DNA from: Rhodovulum sp. PH10
GTDB taxonomy: Bacteria; Pseudomonadota; Alphaproteobacteria; Rhizobiales; Xanthobacteraceae
Reading direction: 5' to 3'
DNA: 57,267 nucleotides
Assembly (NCBI RefSeq): GCF_000293785.1
Contig: NZ_AKZI01000058.1
Coordinates: forward strand, 1 to 57,267
This document shows, piece by piece, positions 28,042-37,424 of the stretch (the first letter of the stretch is position 1; each line of letters begins with the position of its first letter). The position numbers and the translations under genes are program-made. The notes under the pieces were generated by a model, which ran no database searches, was not told where the DNA came from, and was given only the letters and a program-made list of their open reading frames with translations.

Positions 28042-29132
28042 TGTGCACGGTCTGCGGTTGCGGCACCGGCTCGGTGGAGCCCGGCAAGGACACGGGACAG
28101 GACGCGCAGTCCCATTCCGAGTCTCACGCGCACTCCCATTCGCATTCCCACTCCCATTCGCACGAGCACGGCCACGTGCACGAGCACACCCACACGCATG
28201 CGGACGGCACCACCCACGCGCACGCTCATGCGCATGCGCACGCCCATCCCCACGAGCACACGCACGATCACGACCACCCGCATTCCCACGAGCACGAGCA
28301 TCTGCACGACGGTGATCACGTCCACCACCATCACCACGACCGGCTGCACGGCGACGATCATGTCCACGCGCATTCGCACGATCACGTCCATGCGGAAGAC
28401 GGCACGCTCGATTACGGCAAGGGGATCGGCGGCACCCACGTTCCCGGCCTGAGCCAGGATCGTATCGTCCGCATCGAGCGCGACATCCTCTCCAAGAACG
28501 ACGCCTATGCGGCCGAAAACCGCAAAAGGCTGTCGGCGGCGGGCGTGCTGGCGCTCAACCTCGTGTCGAGCCCGGGCTCGGGCAAGACGACGCTGCTGGT
28601 GCGGCTCATTCAGGATCTCGCAGGAACGCTGCCGGTCGCGGTGATCGAAGGTGATCAGCAGACCTCGAACGATGCCGCCCGCATCCGCGCGACCGGCGTC
28701 TCCGCGGTGCAGATCAACACCGGAAAAGGCTGTCACCTCGACGCCCACATGGTCGGCCATGCGCTCGGCGAGCTGCCGTTGCCGCAGGGCGGCGTGCTGT
28801 TCATCGAGAATGTCGGCAATCTGGTCTGTCCCGCGGCATTCGATCTCGGCGAGGCCCACAAGGTGGTGGTGCTGTCGGTGACCGAGGGCGAGGACAAGCC
28901 GCTCAAATATCCCGACATGTTCGCGGCCTCCGACCTGATGCTGATCAACAAGTCCGATCTGCTGCCGCATGTCGAGTTCGACGTGGCGGCGTGCGTCGCC
29001 AACGCATTGCGCGTCAATCCGCGGCTGAAGACGCTGGTCGTCTCGGCCCGCACCGGCGAGGGGCTTTCCGCTTTTCGCGCCTGGCTCGAGGCCGGCGTCG
29101 GCATGGCAAGAGCGACCGCCGCGGCGCTGTGA
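28041..29132 (+). CDS. hypB: Nickel-incorporation GTPase HypB with long His-rich domain
   Basis: SIMIBI-class GTPase of 363 residues that drives nickel transfer to the large subunit. The N-terminus MCTVCGCG holds the high-affinity CxxCGC nickel site, which decides the start at the second of two ATGs. From about residue 25 to 120 lies a histidine-rich region with roughly 43 His, mostly alternating with Ser, Ala, Glu or Asp. The GTPase domain has P-loop [10 protein letters not shown] (about 174-183), the metal-site Cys-His in KGCHLDAH, and LINKSDLLP for guanine specificity. The His-rich part probably stores Ni or Zn, as in Rhizobium and Bradyrhizobium HypB. Confidence 0.97.
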   Translation: MCTVCGCGTGSVEPGKDTGQDAQSHSESHAHSHSHSHSHSHEHGHVHEHTHTHADGTTHAHAHAHAHAHPHEHTHDHDHPHSHEHEHLHDGDHVHHHHHDRLHGDDHVHAHSHDHVHAEDGTLDYGKGIGGTHVPGLSQDRIVRIERDILSKNDAYAAENRKRLSAAGVLALNLVSSPGSGKTTLLVRLIQDLAGTLPVAVIEGDQQTSNDAARIRATGVSAVQINTGKGCHLDAHMVGHALGELPLPQGGVLFIENVGNLVCPAAFDLGEAHKVVVLSVTEGEDKPLKYPDMFAASDLMLINKSDLLPHVEFDVAACVANALRVNPRLKTLVVSARTGEGLSAFRAWLEAGVGMARATAAAL

Positions 29133-29147
29133 CGAAAGGGCCTTCTC

Positions 29148-29393
29148 ATGTGTCTCGCGATCCCCGCAAAGATCACCGCGCTCCTGCCGGACGGCATGGC
29201 GAAGGTGAGTCTCGACGGCGTGTCGAAAGTGATCTCGGTCGCGCTGATCGACGACCCGGCGGTCGGTGACTATGTCGTGCTGCATGTCGGCTACGCGCTG
29301 ACCAAGATCGACGCCGAGGAGGCGCAGCGGACGTTGGAGCTGCTCGCCGAAGCCGGCGCGCTCGCCGCACCGGTGCCGGAGGGCGCCGCATGA
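29148..29393 (+). CDS. hypC: Hydrogenase maturation chaperone HypC
   Basis: The 81-residue chaperone has the MCLAIPAKI start (essential Cys2) and the [20 protein letters not shown] core. HypC carries the Fe(CN)2CO unit with HypD and delivers it to the large subunit. It is a paralogue of HupF upstream; the two probably divide tasks, with HypC serving ligand assembly and HupF serving HupL. A GAAAGGG site precedes the ATG, and its stop overlaps hypD (ATGA). Confidence 0.96.
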   Translation: MCLAIPAKITALLPDGMAKVSLDGVSKVISVALIDDPAVGDYVVLHVGYALTKIDAEEAQRTLELLAEAGALAAPVPEGAA

Positions 29394-30544
29394 AATATGT
29401 CGACGAGTATCGCGACGGCGCGCTCGCGCGCGGCATCGCCGCGACCATTTCGGCCGAGGCCGATCCGGCGAGAACCTATCGCTTCATGGAGTTCTGCGGC
29501 GGCCACACGCACGCGATCGCCCGCTACGGCCTCGAGGACTTGCTGCCCGCCAATGTGCAGATGATCCACGGCCCCGGCTGCCCGGTCTGCGTGCTGCCGA
29601 TCGGCCGGATGGACGATGCGATAAAACTCGCGGAGAACCCGAAGATCACGCTGTGCACCTATGGCGATCTGATGCGGGTGCCGGGCTCGAACGGCGCCAG
29701 CCTGCAAAAAGCCAAGGCGCACGGCTGTGACATCCGCATGGTCTATTCCACGCTCGATGCGCTGGCGATCGCCGAGGCCGAGCCCGACCGCGAGGTGGTG
29801 TTTTTCGCGATCGGCTTCGAGACGACCACGCCGCCGACCGCGGTGGCGCTGCAGATCGCCGCGCGGAAAGAGCTGACGAACTTCTCGATCTTCTGCAATC
29901 ACGTGCTCACGCCGTCGGCGATCCGCGCGATCATGACGAGCGAGGAGGCGAAGCGCGGCGAGGTGATGCTCGACGGCTTCGTCGGCCCCTCGCACGTCTC
30001 GACCGTGATCGGCACCGATCCTTACGAGTTCTGCTCGGAAGAGTTCGGCAAGCCGGTGGTGATCGCCGGCTTCGAGCCGCTCGACGTGATGCAGTCGATC
30101 CTGATGCTGGTGCGGCAGGTCAACGACGGCCGCGCCGTCGTCGAAAACCAGTACATCCGCGCGGTGACGCCCGAAGGAAATCGCAAGGCGCAGGCGCTGG
30201 TGGAGGAGTTCTTCGAGCTGCGTCCGTCGTTCGAATGGCGCGGGCTCGGGCAGGTACCGATGAGCGCGCTGCGGCTGAGGCAAACGTTCGCGCATTTCGA
30301 CGCCGAGCTGAAGTTCGGCATGGTCACCGTCGCCGCCGCCGACAACCCGGCCTGCGAATGCGGCGCCATCCTGCGCGGCGTCAAGCGCCCGGAGGACTGT
30401 AAGCTGTTCGGCACCGTGTGCACGCCGGAAAACCCGATGGGCTCGTGCATGGTGTCGTCGGAAGGCTCGTGCGCCGCCCACTGGACGTTTGGGCGCTTCC
30501 GCACTTTTGCGCGCGCCCGCAGCGGGGAGCGGCGTTCCGCATGA
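29390..30544 (+). CDS. hypD: Fe-cyanide/CO assembly protein HypD
   Basis: Iron-sulfur scaffold of 384 residues on which Fe(CN)2CO is built. Conserved sites include [15 protein letters not shown], the redox pair [10 protein letters not shown], the [14 protein letters not shown] loop, and the C-terminal [4Fe-4S] ligands spread over [26 protein letters not shown] and [11 protein letters not shown]. Length is typical. It overlaps hypC and hypE by four bases at each end. Partners HypC and HypE are adjacent. Confidence 0.97.
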   Translation: MKYVDEYRDGALARGIAATISAEADPARTYRFMEFCGGHTHAIARYGLEDLLPANVQMIHGPGCPVCVLPIGRMDDAIKLAENPKITLCTYGDLMRVPGSNGASLQKAKAHGCDIRMVYSTLDALAIAEAEPDREVVFFAIGFETTTPPTAVALQIAARKELTNFSIFCNHVLTPSAIRAIMTSEEAKRGEVMLDGFVGPSHVSTVIGTDPYEFCSEEFGKPVVIAGFEPLDVMQSILMLVRQVNDGRAVVENQYIRAVTPEGNRKAQALVEEFFELRPSFEWRGLGQVPMSALRLRQTFAHFDAELKFGMVTVAAADNPACECGAILRGVKRPEDCKLFGTVCTPENPMGSCMVSSEGSCAAHWTFGRFRTFARARSGERRSA

Positions 30545-31620
30545 CCATCGACATCGAGCAGACAAACAAGACGCCCTCGCGTCCGCGCCATCGAAAGCTC
30601 GACCTGAAGAACGGCCGCGTCGAGCTCACCCACGGCGCCGGCGGCCGCGCGATGGCCCAGCTGATCGCCGACATTTTTGCGCCCGCCTTCGACAACGCCT
30701 TTCTCGCTCAGCACAACGATCAGGCCGCGTTGCCGATGCCGAAAGGCGGCCGGCTGGTGATGACCACCGACGGCTACGTGGTGTCGCCCTTGTTCTTTCC
30801 GGGTGGCGATATCGGCTCGCTCGCGGTGCACGGCACGGTCAACGACATCGCGATGAGCGGCGCGACGCCGCTCTATCTCTCCGCGAGCTGGGTGATCGAG
30901 GAGGGCTTTCCGCTCGCCGACCTCGATCGCCTCGCGCGCAGCATGGGCGAAGCCTCACGTGCCGCCGGCGTGCCGGTGGTGACCGGCGACACCAAGGTGG
31001 TGGAGCGCGGCAAGGCGGACGGCGTGTTCATCACCACCGCGGGCGTCGGCGTGGTGGCGCCGGGCCTCGACCTGTCGGGCGATCGCGCGCGGCCGGGCGA
31101 CGCGGTGGTGCTGTCGGGCTCGATCGGCGACCACGGCGTCGCCATCATGTCGAGCCGCGAGAACCTCGAATTCGAGACGGCGATCGTGTCGGATTCGGCG
31201 GCGCTGCACGGCCTCGTCGCGGACATGGTCGCGGCCGCCGGCCCGCATCTCAAGCTGATGCGCGACCCGACCCGCGGCGGCCTCGCCGCCACCTTGAACG
31301 AGGTCGCCGACCAGTCGGGCGTCGGCATCACGATCGCCGAGGACGCGATCCCGGTGAAGCCGGAGGTCGCCGCCGCCTGCGAGCTTCTGGGGCTCGATCC
31401 GCTCAATGTCGCCAACGAAGGCAAGCTGATCGCGGTGGTGGAGGCCTCGCACGCCGACGCGCTGGTCGCGGCGATGCGGGCGCATCCGCTCGGCCGCGAG
31501 GCCGCGGTGATCGGCCATGCGGTGGCCGACGAGCACCGCTTCGTGCAGATGACCACCGCGTTCGGTGGCGGCCGGATCGTCGATTGGCTCGCCGGCGAGC
31601 AGCTTCCGAGGATTTGCTGA
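30541..31620 (+). CDS. hypE: Carbamoyl-dehydratase HypE
   Basis: ATP-dependent enzyme of 359 residues that turns a C-terminal thiocarbamoyl into thiocyanate, the cyanide source for the active site. The acceptor cysteine is the last residue (QLPRIC). The PurM/AIRS-type ATP-binding segments are clear: LTHGAGGRAM, HGTVNDIAMSGA, VVTGDTKVVERGK and MRDPTRGGLAATLNE. The carbamoyl donor HypF, which should modify this cysteine, is not encoded in the window. Start overlaps hypD as ATGA; hupR follows after 9 bp. Confidence 0.97.
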   Translation: MTIDIEQTNKTPSRPRHRKLDLKNGRVELTHGAGGRAMAQLIADIFAPAFDNAFLAQHNDQAALPMPKGGRLVMTTDGYVVSPLFFPGGDIGSLAVHGTVNDIAMSGATPLYLSASWVIEEGFPLADLDRLARSMGEASRAAGVPVVTGDTKVVERGKADGVFITTAGVGVVAPGLDLSGDRARPGDAVVLSGSIGDHGVAIMSSRENLEFETAIVSDSAALHGLVADMVAAAGPHLKLMRDPTRGGLAATLNEVADQSGVGITIAEDAIPVKPEVAAACELLGLDPLNVANEGKLIAVVEASHADALVAAMRAHPLGREAAVIGHAVADEHRFVQMTTAFGGGRIVDWLAGEQLPRIC

Positions 31621-31629
31621 GGACCCGCC

Positions 31630-33108
31630 ATGACGACGCCCGGCACGGTGCTGGTGATCGACGACGAGGTTCGTTCGCTCGAGGCGATCAGGCGCGTGCT
31701 GGCCGACGAGTTCGAGGTGATCGGCGTGCGTGACACCGTCGAGGCCGAGGCGGTGCTGGCCGGCGAGATGGTGCAGGTGATCTTGTGCGACCAGCGCATG
31801 CCGGGTGAGGACGGCGTCGTCTTCCTCGAGCGCGTGCGGGCGCAATGGCCCGATCCGGTGCGCCTGATCATTTCCGGCTACATGGAGTCCGAGGACATCA
31901 TCGCCGGCATCAACCGCGCCGGCATCTATCAGTTCATCACGAAACCCTGGCAGCCGGAGAAGCTGATCGAGAGCGTGCGCGAGGCCGCGCAGCTCTATCG
32001 CCTGCAACGGGAGACCGGCGCCGCCCCGGTCGAGGCGAAACCCACCGAGGCGCGGCTGCGCAGCGTGGTCGATGCGCGGCGCGGCGCCGAGCGGCGGCGC
32101 TTCGAGTTCGACACCATCGTCCATTCGCCGCAGAGCCCGATCGCCGACGTGATCGGCCTCGCCCGTCGCGCCACCGAATACGACATCTCGGTGCTGATCA
32201 CCGGCGCCTCCGGCACCGGCAAGGAGCTTCTCGCGCGCGCCATTCATCACGGGTCGGGCCGCGCGGGAAAGGCGTTCGTGGTGGAGAATTGCGGCGCGCT
32301 GCCCGACCAGCTGCTCGAGAGCGAGCTGTTCGGCAGCAAGAAGGGCGCCTTCACCGGAGCTTATCAGGACCGCATCGGCCTGTTCGAGGTCGCCGACGGC
32401 GGCACCATCTTTCTCGACGAGATCGGCGAGACCTCGCCATCCTTCCAGGTGAAGCTTTTGCGCGTCCTGCAGGAGGGAGAAATCCGGCCGCTCGGCGCGC
32501 AGCGCACCAGAAAAGTCGATGTCCGCGTGGTGTCGGCCACCAATCGCGATCTCGAGAAGGAGGTCGCCGCCGGCCGCTTCCGCCGCGATCTCTATTACCG
32601 GCTCGCCGCCTTCCCGATCCACATCCCCTCGCTCGCCGAGCGGACGATGGACATCCCGCCGATCGCCGCGCGCATCCTCAAGGACGTCAACCAATCATTT
32701 CGCCGCGCCGTGCCCGGCTTCCGGCCCGACACGCTGCGCAAGATGATGGCCTACGACTGGCCCGGCAACGTGCGCGAGCTGCACAACGAGATTCAGCGCA
32801 TGGTCGCGCTCTCCGATAGTGACCAGCCGCTCGGGCCGCAGCTGCTCTCGCCGCGCATCCTGCGGCCCGCCGCCGTGCCCGCCGGCCCGGGCGCGACGCT
32901 CAAGGACCGCATCGAGGCGATCGAGCGCGAGGAGATCGAGGAGGCGCTGACGCGTCATCACGGAAACATCAGCCGCGCGGCGGAAAAGCTCGGCCTGTCG
33001 CGCGTCGGTCTGCGCGCAAAAATGCAGCGCTACCGGTTGCGGCGGCGCGGCGGCGGCGCCGACGATCTCGACGTCGCCGAGGCCGACGGAGCGGACGATG
33101 CCGACTGA
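31630..33108 (+). CDS. hupR: NtrC-family response regulator of hydrogenase genes (HupR/HoxA)
   Basis: Sigma-54-dependent activator of 492 residues. The receiver domain (about 5-120) has the acidic pocket Asp11/Asp12 and phosphoacceptor Asp54 in ILCDQRMPG. The AAA+ domain (about 160-400) has Walker A GASGTGKE, an intact GAFTGA loop (about 239-244), [10 protein letters not shown] and the arginine-finger region. The C-terminal Fis-type HTH is [20 protein letters not shown]. HupR/HoxA members are known to activate hup genes when unphosphorylated, with HupT switching them off without H2. Its likely target is the sigma-54 promoter before hupS. It overlaps hupT by 11 bases. Confidence 0.95.
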   Translation: MTTPGTVLVIDDEVRSLEAIRRVLADEFEVIGVRDTVEAEAVLAGEMVQVILCDQRMPGEDGVVFLERVRAQWPDPVRLIISGYMESEDIIAGINRAGIYQFITKPWQPEKLIESVREAAQLYRLQRETGAAPVEAKPTEARLRSVVDARRGAERRRFEFDTIVHSPQSPIADVIGLARRATEYDISVLITGASGTGKELLARAIHHGSGRAGKAFVVENCGALPDQLLESELFGSKKGAFTGAYQDRIGLFEVADGGTIFLDEIGETSPSFQVKLLRVLQEGEIRPLGAQRTRKVDVRVVSATNRDLEKEVAAGRFRRDLYYRLAAFPIHIPSLAERTMDIPPIAARILKDVNQSFRRAVPGFRPDTLRKMMAYDWPGNVRELHNEIQRMVALSDSDQPLGPQLLSPRILRPAAVPAGPGATLKDRIEAIEREEIEEALTRHHGNISRAAEKLGLSRVGLRAKMQRYRLRRRGGGADDLDVAEADGADDAD

Positions 33109-34174
33109 GCGGCCTCCGCCACGCCGGCCGCCGCCGGGTGCCGGCCGCGCAAAGCCGCGGCAGCGCCCGAAGAATCTGATCGCCCACGTGACCCGCGACG
33201 GCGAGATCTCGCTCGATGGTGATCAGGAGGAGATGTGGGTCGAGGTGATCGGCCGCATCGACGAGGTCTATTCCGATCTCCTGCGTTACGAGACCGACCT
33301 CGAGCAGAAGAACGCCGCGCTCGAGGACGCCTATGCCGCGCTCGACCGCGCCCACCGCGATCTCCAGCAGGCGCAGCGCACGCTGGTCGAGCAGGAGAAG
33401 ATGGCGAGCATCGGCCGTCTGGTCGCCGGCGTCGCGCACGAGCTGAACAACCCGATCAGCTTCGTCTACGGCAACATCCACGCGCTCGACCGCTATCGCC
33501 GCTCGCTCGAAGCGTATCTTGCGGAGGTGCATGCGGGGGGCGCGCCGGACGATCTCGCCCGGCTGCGGCGGGATCTGAAAATCGATCCGCTGCTCGCCGA
33601 TCTCGGTCCGCTGATCGAGGGCACGCTGGAAGGCGCGGTGCGCATCTCCGACATCGTGCGCAATTTGCGGCGGCTGTCGTTCGGAAATCCGGGCGAGCGG
33701 CGGCCGATCGACCTCGAGGCGGTGATCCGCACCGCGGCGCAGTGGGCGCAGCGTGCCAAGAACAGCCGTGCGGCGTTGACGATCGACGCCTCCACCCGCG
33801 CGCGGGCAAAAGGCGACGAGGGGCAGATCCATCAGGTGGTCGTCAATCTGGTCGACAACGCGCTCGACGCGGTGGCCGGCGTCTCACGTCCGGCGGTGGC
33901 GGTGTCGCTGACGGCGGAGGGCGACGACGTTCTGATCACGGTCGCCGACAACGGGCCGGGCATCGCGCCGGCGATCACCGACAAGATCTTCGAGCCGTTC
34001 TTCACGACGAAGCCGGTCGGGCAGGGCACCGGGCTCGGCCTGTGGATTTCCTACGCGATCGCCGCCGAGCACGGCGGCTCGCTCGCGCATGTCGCGCGGC
34101 CGGGCGGCGGCGCCTGCCTGGTGCTGCGGCTGCCGGCCGATCGAGCCGCGCCGAGGGCGACGGACGGCGCCTAA
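33098..34174 (+). CDS. hupT: Histidine kinase of the H2-sensing relay (HupT/HoxJ), short form
   Basis: Soluble sensor kinase of 358 residues without membrane helices. A coiled-coil-like stretch ([21 protein letters not shown]) leads to the H box [12 protein letters not shown] with His114. The ATP-binding domain has [22 protein letters not shown] and GQGTGLGLW. Family members sense H2 through contact with HupUV and phosphorylate HupR. Known HupT/HoxJ proteins are around 450 residues and carry an N-terminal PAS domain; here only about 100 residues precede the H box, so that domain appears missing or much reduced. The stop overlaps the convergent membrane-protein gene by four bases. Confidence 0.93.
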   Translation: MPTERPPPRRPPPGAGRAKPRQRPKNLIAHVTRDGEISLDGDQEEMWVEVIGRIDEVYSDLLRYETDLEQKNAALEDAYAALDRAHRDLQQAQRTLVEQEKMASIGRLVAGVAHELNNPISFVYGNIHALDRYRRSLEAYLAEVHAGGAPDDLARLRRDLKIDPLLADLGPLIEGTLEGAVRISDIVRNLRRLSFGNPGERRPIDLEAVIRTAAQWAQRAKNSRAALTIDASTRARAKGDEGQIHQVVVNLVDNALDAVAGVSRPAVAVSLTAEGDDVLITVADNGPGIAPAITDKIFEPFFTTKPVGQGTGLGLWISYAIAAEHGGSLAHVARPGGGACLVLRLPADRAAPRATDGA

Positions 34175-34452
34175 AAGATCTCGACCGAGTGGGTGGTCGG
34201 CTCGTCGTGCGGGCGGCGGATCGAGCGGGTGCCGACCAGCAGCATGCGGCCGGCGACGCCGGCGAGATAGCCGAGCTGCAGACAGACGACGATCAGCACG
34301 ATCGTCTTCAACGAGGAGTCGAGCGGCATCTGTCGCACCATGCCGAGCGTCACGATGATCGCGATCGCCGTCACCATGGTGGGGACGAGGCTCAGAACGC
34401 GGTACCGCATGCCGAGCACCGCACCGGCGAGCAGAGCGAGAATGGTGGTCAT
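34171..34452 (-). CDS. Small membrane protein, three hydrophobic segments
   Basis: The 93-residue protein begins with a helix (about 2-20), then has segments at about 23-40 and 48-72. It ends in a basic/polar tail ([18 protein letters not shown]). I do not recognise a family; short proteins of this shape occur next to exopolysaccharide genes in related bacteria. GAGAGGG lies upstream of the ATG. Its stop overlaps that of hupT in a convergent arrangement. The 257-bp gap to the next gene (34453-34709) holds nothing I can name. Confidence 0.65.
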   Translation of the reverse strand: MTTILALLAGAVLGMRYRVLSLVPTMVTAIAIIVTLGMVRQMPLDSSLKTIVLIVVCLQLGYLAGVAGRMLLVGTRSIRRPHDEPTTHSVEIF

Positions 34453-34709
34453 GATCGTGGCCCTCTCGTCCCGACGTTCGAGCAGTCGGCTTTCCCCGGG
34501 TCCTCCCGCGTGGTGCGGGTCCGGCGGCGGCCGGTGGACGCGGGGTGCTCTCGCGCCGATGGTCGTCCGCGAGAGTTGGCGCTGTCGCCTGACAAACCGT
34601 TAAGGTCGCGCCGAGTTCGCGCTCGGCGGCCGGAAGGTGTCCGGCGCCGGCGTGATATGGTGAACGAAGCGTGACCAGAAGGCTCGATCGGTGCCGAGCG
34701 GCAGCAGCT

Positions 34710-35933
34710 TCAGGGCAGGAGCGTCGCCGTCTTTTCGGACTCTCGCACGGTAACGTCCGGCCGGGTCGTGCCACGCGGCAGGTCGGCGCCGCGCGCCGCC
34801 GCCACCTCTCCGAGCACCGCGAGATAGCGCGAGGCGATGGCGTCCCAGCCGTAGCGGGCGGCGGTGGCGCGTGCGCCGTTCCGCAACCGAGCGAGCTGCG
34901 CGGGATCGCCGAAGGCGGTGCGGATCTTGTCCGCGATGTCGTCCGGATCGGTCGTGATCACGAAGCCGTTCACGCCGCTTTGCAGATAGTCCTCGATGCC
35001 GCCGACCGCGCTCGCGAAGGTCGGCACGCCACACGCCAGTGCCTCCATGCAGACCAGCGAGAAGGTCTCGTAGGTGGTCGGCAGCACGAAGGCGTCGCAC
35101 GCCGAATAGAAGGCCGGCAGGTCGCGCCGCGCGCCCGCGAACACCAGCCGATCTCTTGCCCGCGTCGCGAGACGGCGGTAGGGGGCGGGATTGTCCGAGC
35201 CGACCACCAGCAGCCACACCTCGGGGCCGAGCCGCTCCAGCGCGCCGACCGCCGCGGCGAGCCCCTTGCGGTCGAACTCGTGGCCGACGAACAGTAGCAG
35301 CGTCGCGTCCGCGGGAATCGAGAACTCCTCTCGAATTTGTCTTCCGGCTTGCGGATCGCGGCGAAAGCGGGCGAGATCGATGCCGTTCGGCACCACGCGG
35401 ATGCGCGAGGCCGGCACGCCGTGATGCCGCGCGAGCTCGCCGGCGACGCGCGCCGACACCGCGACGAACAGCCGGTAACGCAAGCCGTCGATCATGATGC
35501 GGTCGCGCAGCGCGACCCACAGATGGATCGGATTGAGCCGCCACTGCCAGCGCCCGGCGCGCCGCTTCTCGGCTAGATTCTCGGCATTGACGGCGTGCAC
35601 GACCAAAACGTCGCCGGCCAAGCTGTCGCCGTGACCGATCACGATCGCGTCGCGATGGCGACGCCGCACCGCGAGCGTCGCGAGCAGCGTGAACAGCGGC
35701 ACCACGAGGAGCCGCCCGACGTGCCGCAACACGCCGCGGGTGGGTATGCGGGCGAGCCACGTCGCGACGCGCTCCACCGTCGTCTGCGGGACGGCGTCGC
35801 CCGCGACCGTGCTGGTGATCACCGTGTTGGCGACGCCCGCGCGGCCGAGCGCCGCGGCGAGCTCGAACGCTACCGTCTCGGCGCCGCCGGCGGTGCTGAA
35901 TTCCTGGACAACCTGGACGATTTCGAGTGTCAT
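34710..35933 (-). CDS. Glycosyltransferase, GT4 family (GT-B fold)
   Basis: Predicted to transfer a sugar from a nucleotide donor to a growing exopolysaccharide lipid intermediate at the cytoplasmic face. The 407-residue protein opens with an acceptor loop VQEFSTAGGAETVAFEL. It has the donor-domain motifs RVVPNGIDLARFRRD, LLLFVGHEFDRKGL, and the EX7E-type catalytic segment PTTYETFSLVCMEALACGVP. A hydrophobic stretch at about 70-86 may associate with the membrane. Sugar specificity is unknown. It is divergent from the glycoside hydrolase gene, with only 26 bp between start codons. Confidence 0.9.
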   Translation of the reverse strand: MTLEIVQVVQEFSTAGGAETVAFELAAALGRAGVANTVITSTVAGDAVPQTTVERVATWLARIPTRGVLRHVGRLLVVPLFTLLATLAVRRRHRDAIVIGHGDSLAGDVLVVHAVNAENLAEKRRAGRWQWRLNPIHLWVALRDRIMIDGLRYRLFVAVSARVAGELARHHGVPASRIRVVPNGIDLARFRRDPQAGRQIREEFSIPADATLLLFVGHEFDRKGLAAAVGALERLGPEVWLLVVGSDNPAPYRRLATRARDRLVFAGARRDLPAFYSACDAFVLPTTYETFSLVCMEALACGVPTFASAVGGIEDYLQSGVNGFVITTDPDDIADKIRTAFGDPAQLARLRNGARATAARYGWDAIASRYLAVLGEVAAARGADLPRGTTRPDVTVRESEKTATLLP

Positions 35934-35959
35934 GGCGGGGGTGCTGCAGAGAGAGTCAC

Positions 35960-37378
35960 ATGCTCGGACGTGATCATGGCGCGGCGATGTCGAGACCGCT
36001 CGCTTTGTCGCTCGCCGTGCGTTCTTGGTTCGATGCGCTGTCGCTCACGGCGATCGCTTGTCTCGTGGCGTCGTGCGTGTTCGCTGCGGTCCCGGCCGCC
36101 GCGCAAGTGAAGAACGCGCCGGCGATCGGCACCGATGCGCCGCTGCGCTGGCGCGTCGGCGGCGGCAACATCGTGTCGCATCTGGTCGGCCGCGAGACGG
36201 CTCAGCTCTATGCGGCGCTCAACGGTATCGGCGCCAAGCTCGGGCGCATGGATTCCTACGGCTGGCGCGACCTTTCGCGAAAGCCTGCGCCGCGCGACTT
36301 CGACGCCGCGATGCGCGAAGCCTACATGCACGGCATCACGCCGATCATGCTGCTCGAATACGAAGGCAGCTATCAAACACTCGATCCGCCGCAGCCGATC
36401 GGCTCCTATGCCGACTGGTATGCCGCCGGCCGCGCGATGGCCAAGCGCTTCCGTCCGGACGGCGACTGGGGTCGTGAGAACGGCATCGAGAACTTCGGCG
36501 TCACCGTGTTCACGGCGATCAACGAGCCGGACGTGCAGGCGACCATTCCGAAGGATGCTTATCACGACGCGCTCGCCGGGCTCGCCGACGGCGTGCACAG
36601 CATCGACAAAACTCTCCGCGTCGTGCCGGGCGGATTTGCCACCTGCAACTCGCACGGCGACGCGACGCTGCGCGGCTACGGCCCGGCGATCGCCGATCTC
36701 TTGGCAGACGGCCGGCTCGACGGCATCGACCTGCACACTTATTACAACGCCCGCTGGTTTCCGCTCACCCGCGGCCAGGAGTTCTCCGCCCAAAGCTGCT
36801 TCGATCGCGTCAAGGCCGCGATGAAGATCTCGCGCGACGTGAATTTCTACGCGACCGAGTTCAACGTCGCGCGCGACGATGCCTGGAGCGACGAAACGCT
36901 CGCGGCAAAGCTGTTTCTCACCGCGTTCTGGGACAATGTCGGCGTCGCCGGCGCGAACGGCCGCCCGGCGACGGTGTTGGCCTCTCCGTGGAACCTCGCG
37001 GACACCGGCCGCATCGAGGGGCCCGCTTATGCGATGGCCGCGCGCGAGGCGCCGTGGGCCCCCGATGCGCGTGCGAGAGTGCTGGCGATGGTGCTGAAGC
37101 TCGCCGGCGACAAGCGTATCACGTCGCTCGATCGGGTCCGTGGTCTCGTCACGCTCGAGGACGACGACGGCATTGTGATCGCCTGGCAGAACCTGCCGGG
37201 CTGGACCGACCGGCCGGGAAAGGAGCTTCGGATCGAGCTGCCGGCCTGGGCGCAACGCGCCGAGGTGTGGGGCTTCGACGGTCCGCGAGAGACCGTGCCG
37301 GTTCATGGCGGTGACAACGTGATCGAGCTGCCGGCGAACGAGACCATCATGCTGCGGATTCCTCGGCCGCACCCCTGA
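35960..37378 (+). CDS. Secreted TIM-barrel glycoside hydrolase (clan GH-A-like)
   Basis: Exported protein of 472 residues with a signal segment (about 22-48, cleavage near AAAQV). The catalytic barrel shows an acid/base candidate Glu189 in TAINEPDV and a nucleophile candidate Glu300 in FYATEFNVARDD. These lie 111 residues apart, as expected for barrel strands 4 and 7 of clan GH-A. A small beta domain closes the protein (about 400-470). It is embedded in an exopolysaccharide gene cluster and may trim or release the polymer, like PslG in the Psl system; the family (GH39, GH5 or another) is uncertain. It is the only gene of the locus on the plus strand. GAGAG lies before the ATG; an ATG at 35987 is an alternative. 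Confidence 0.78.
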   Translation: MLGRDHGAAMSRPLALSLAVRSWFDALSLTAIACLVASCVFAAVPAAAQVKNAPAIGTDAPLRWRVGGGNIVSHLVGRETAQLYAALNGIGAKLGRMDSYGWRDLSRKPAPRDFDAAMREAYMHGITPIMLLEYEGSYQTLDPPQPIGSYADWYAAGRAMAKRFRPDGDWGRENGIENFGVTVFTAINEPDVQATIPKDAYHDALAGLADGVHSIDKTLRVVPGGFATCNSHGDATLRGYGPAIADLLADGRLDGIDLHTYYNARWFPLTRGQEFSAQSCFDRVKAAMKISRDVNFYATEFNVARDDAWSDETLAAKLFLTAFWDNVGVAGANGRPATVLASPWNLADTGRIEGPAYAMAAREAPWAPDARARVLAMVLKLAGDKRITSLDRVRGLVTLEDDDGIVIAWQNLPGWTDRPGKELRIELPAWAQRAEVWGFDGPRETVPVHGGDNVIELPANETIMLRIPRPHP

Positions 37379-37424
37379 CACGAGCAGATTTCCGTGCCGG
37401 ATCGTGCAGCCAAAACCTTTCGTC

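Noticed and set aside
28100-28400. CRISPR-like or tandem repeat array
   Set aside because: The apparent periodicity is codon alternation (CAC/CAT with other codons) that encodes the His-rich domain of HypB; there are no spacers.
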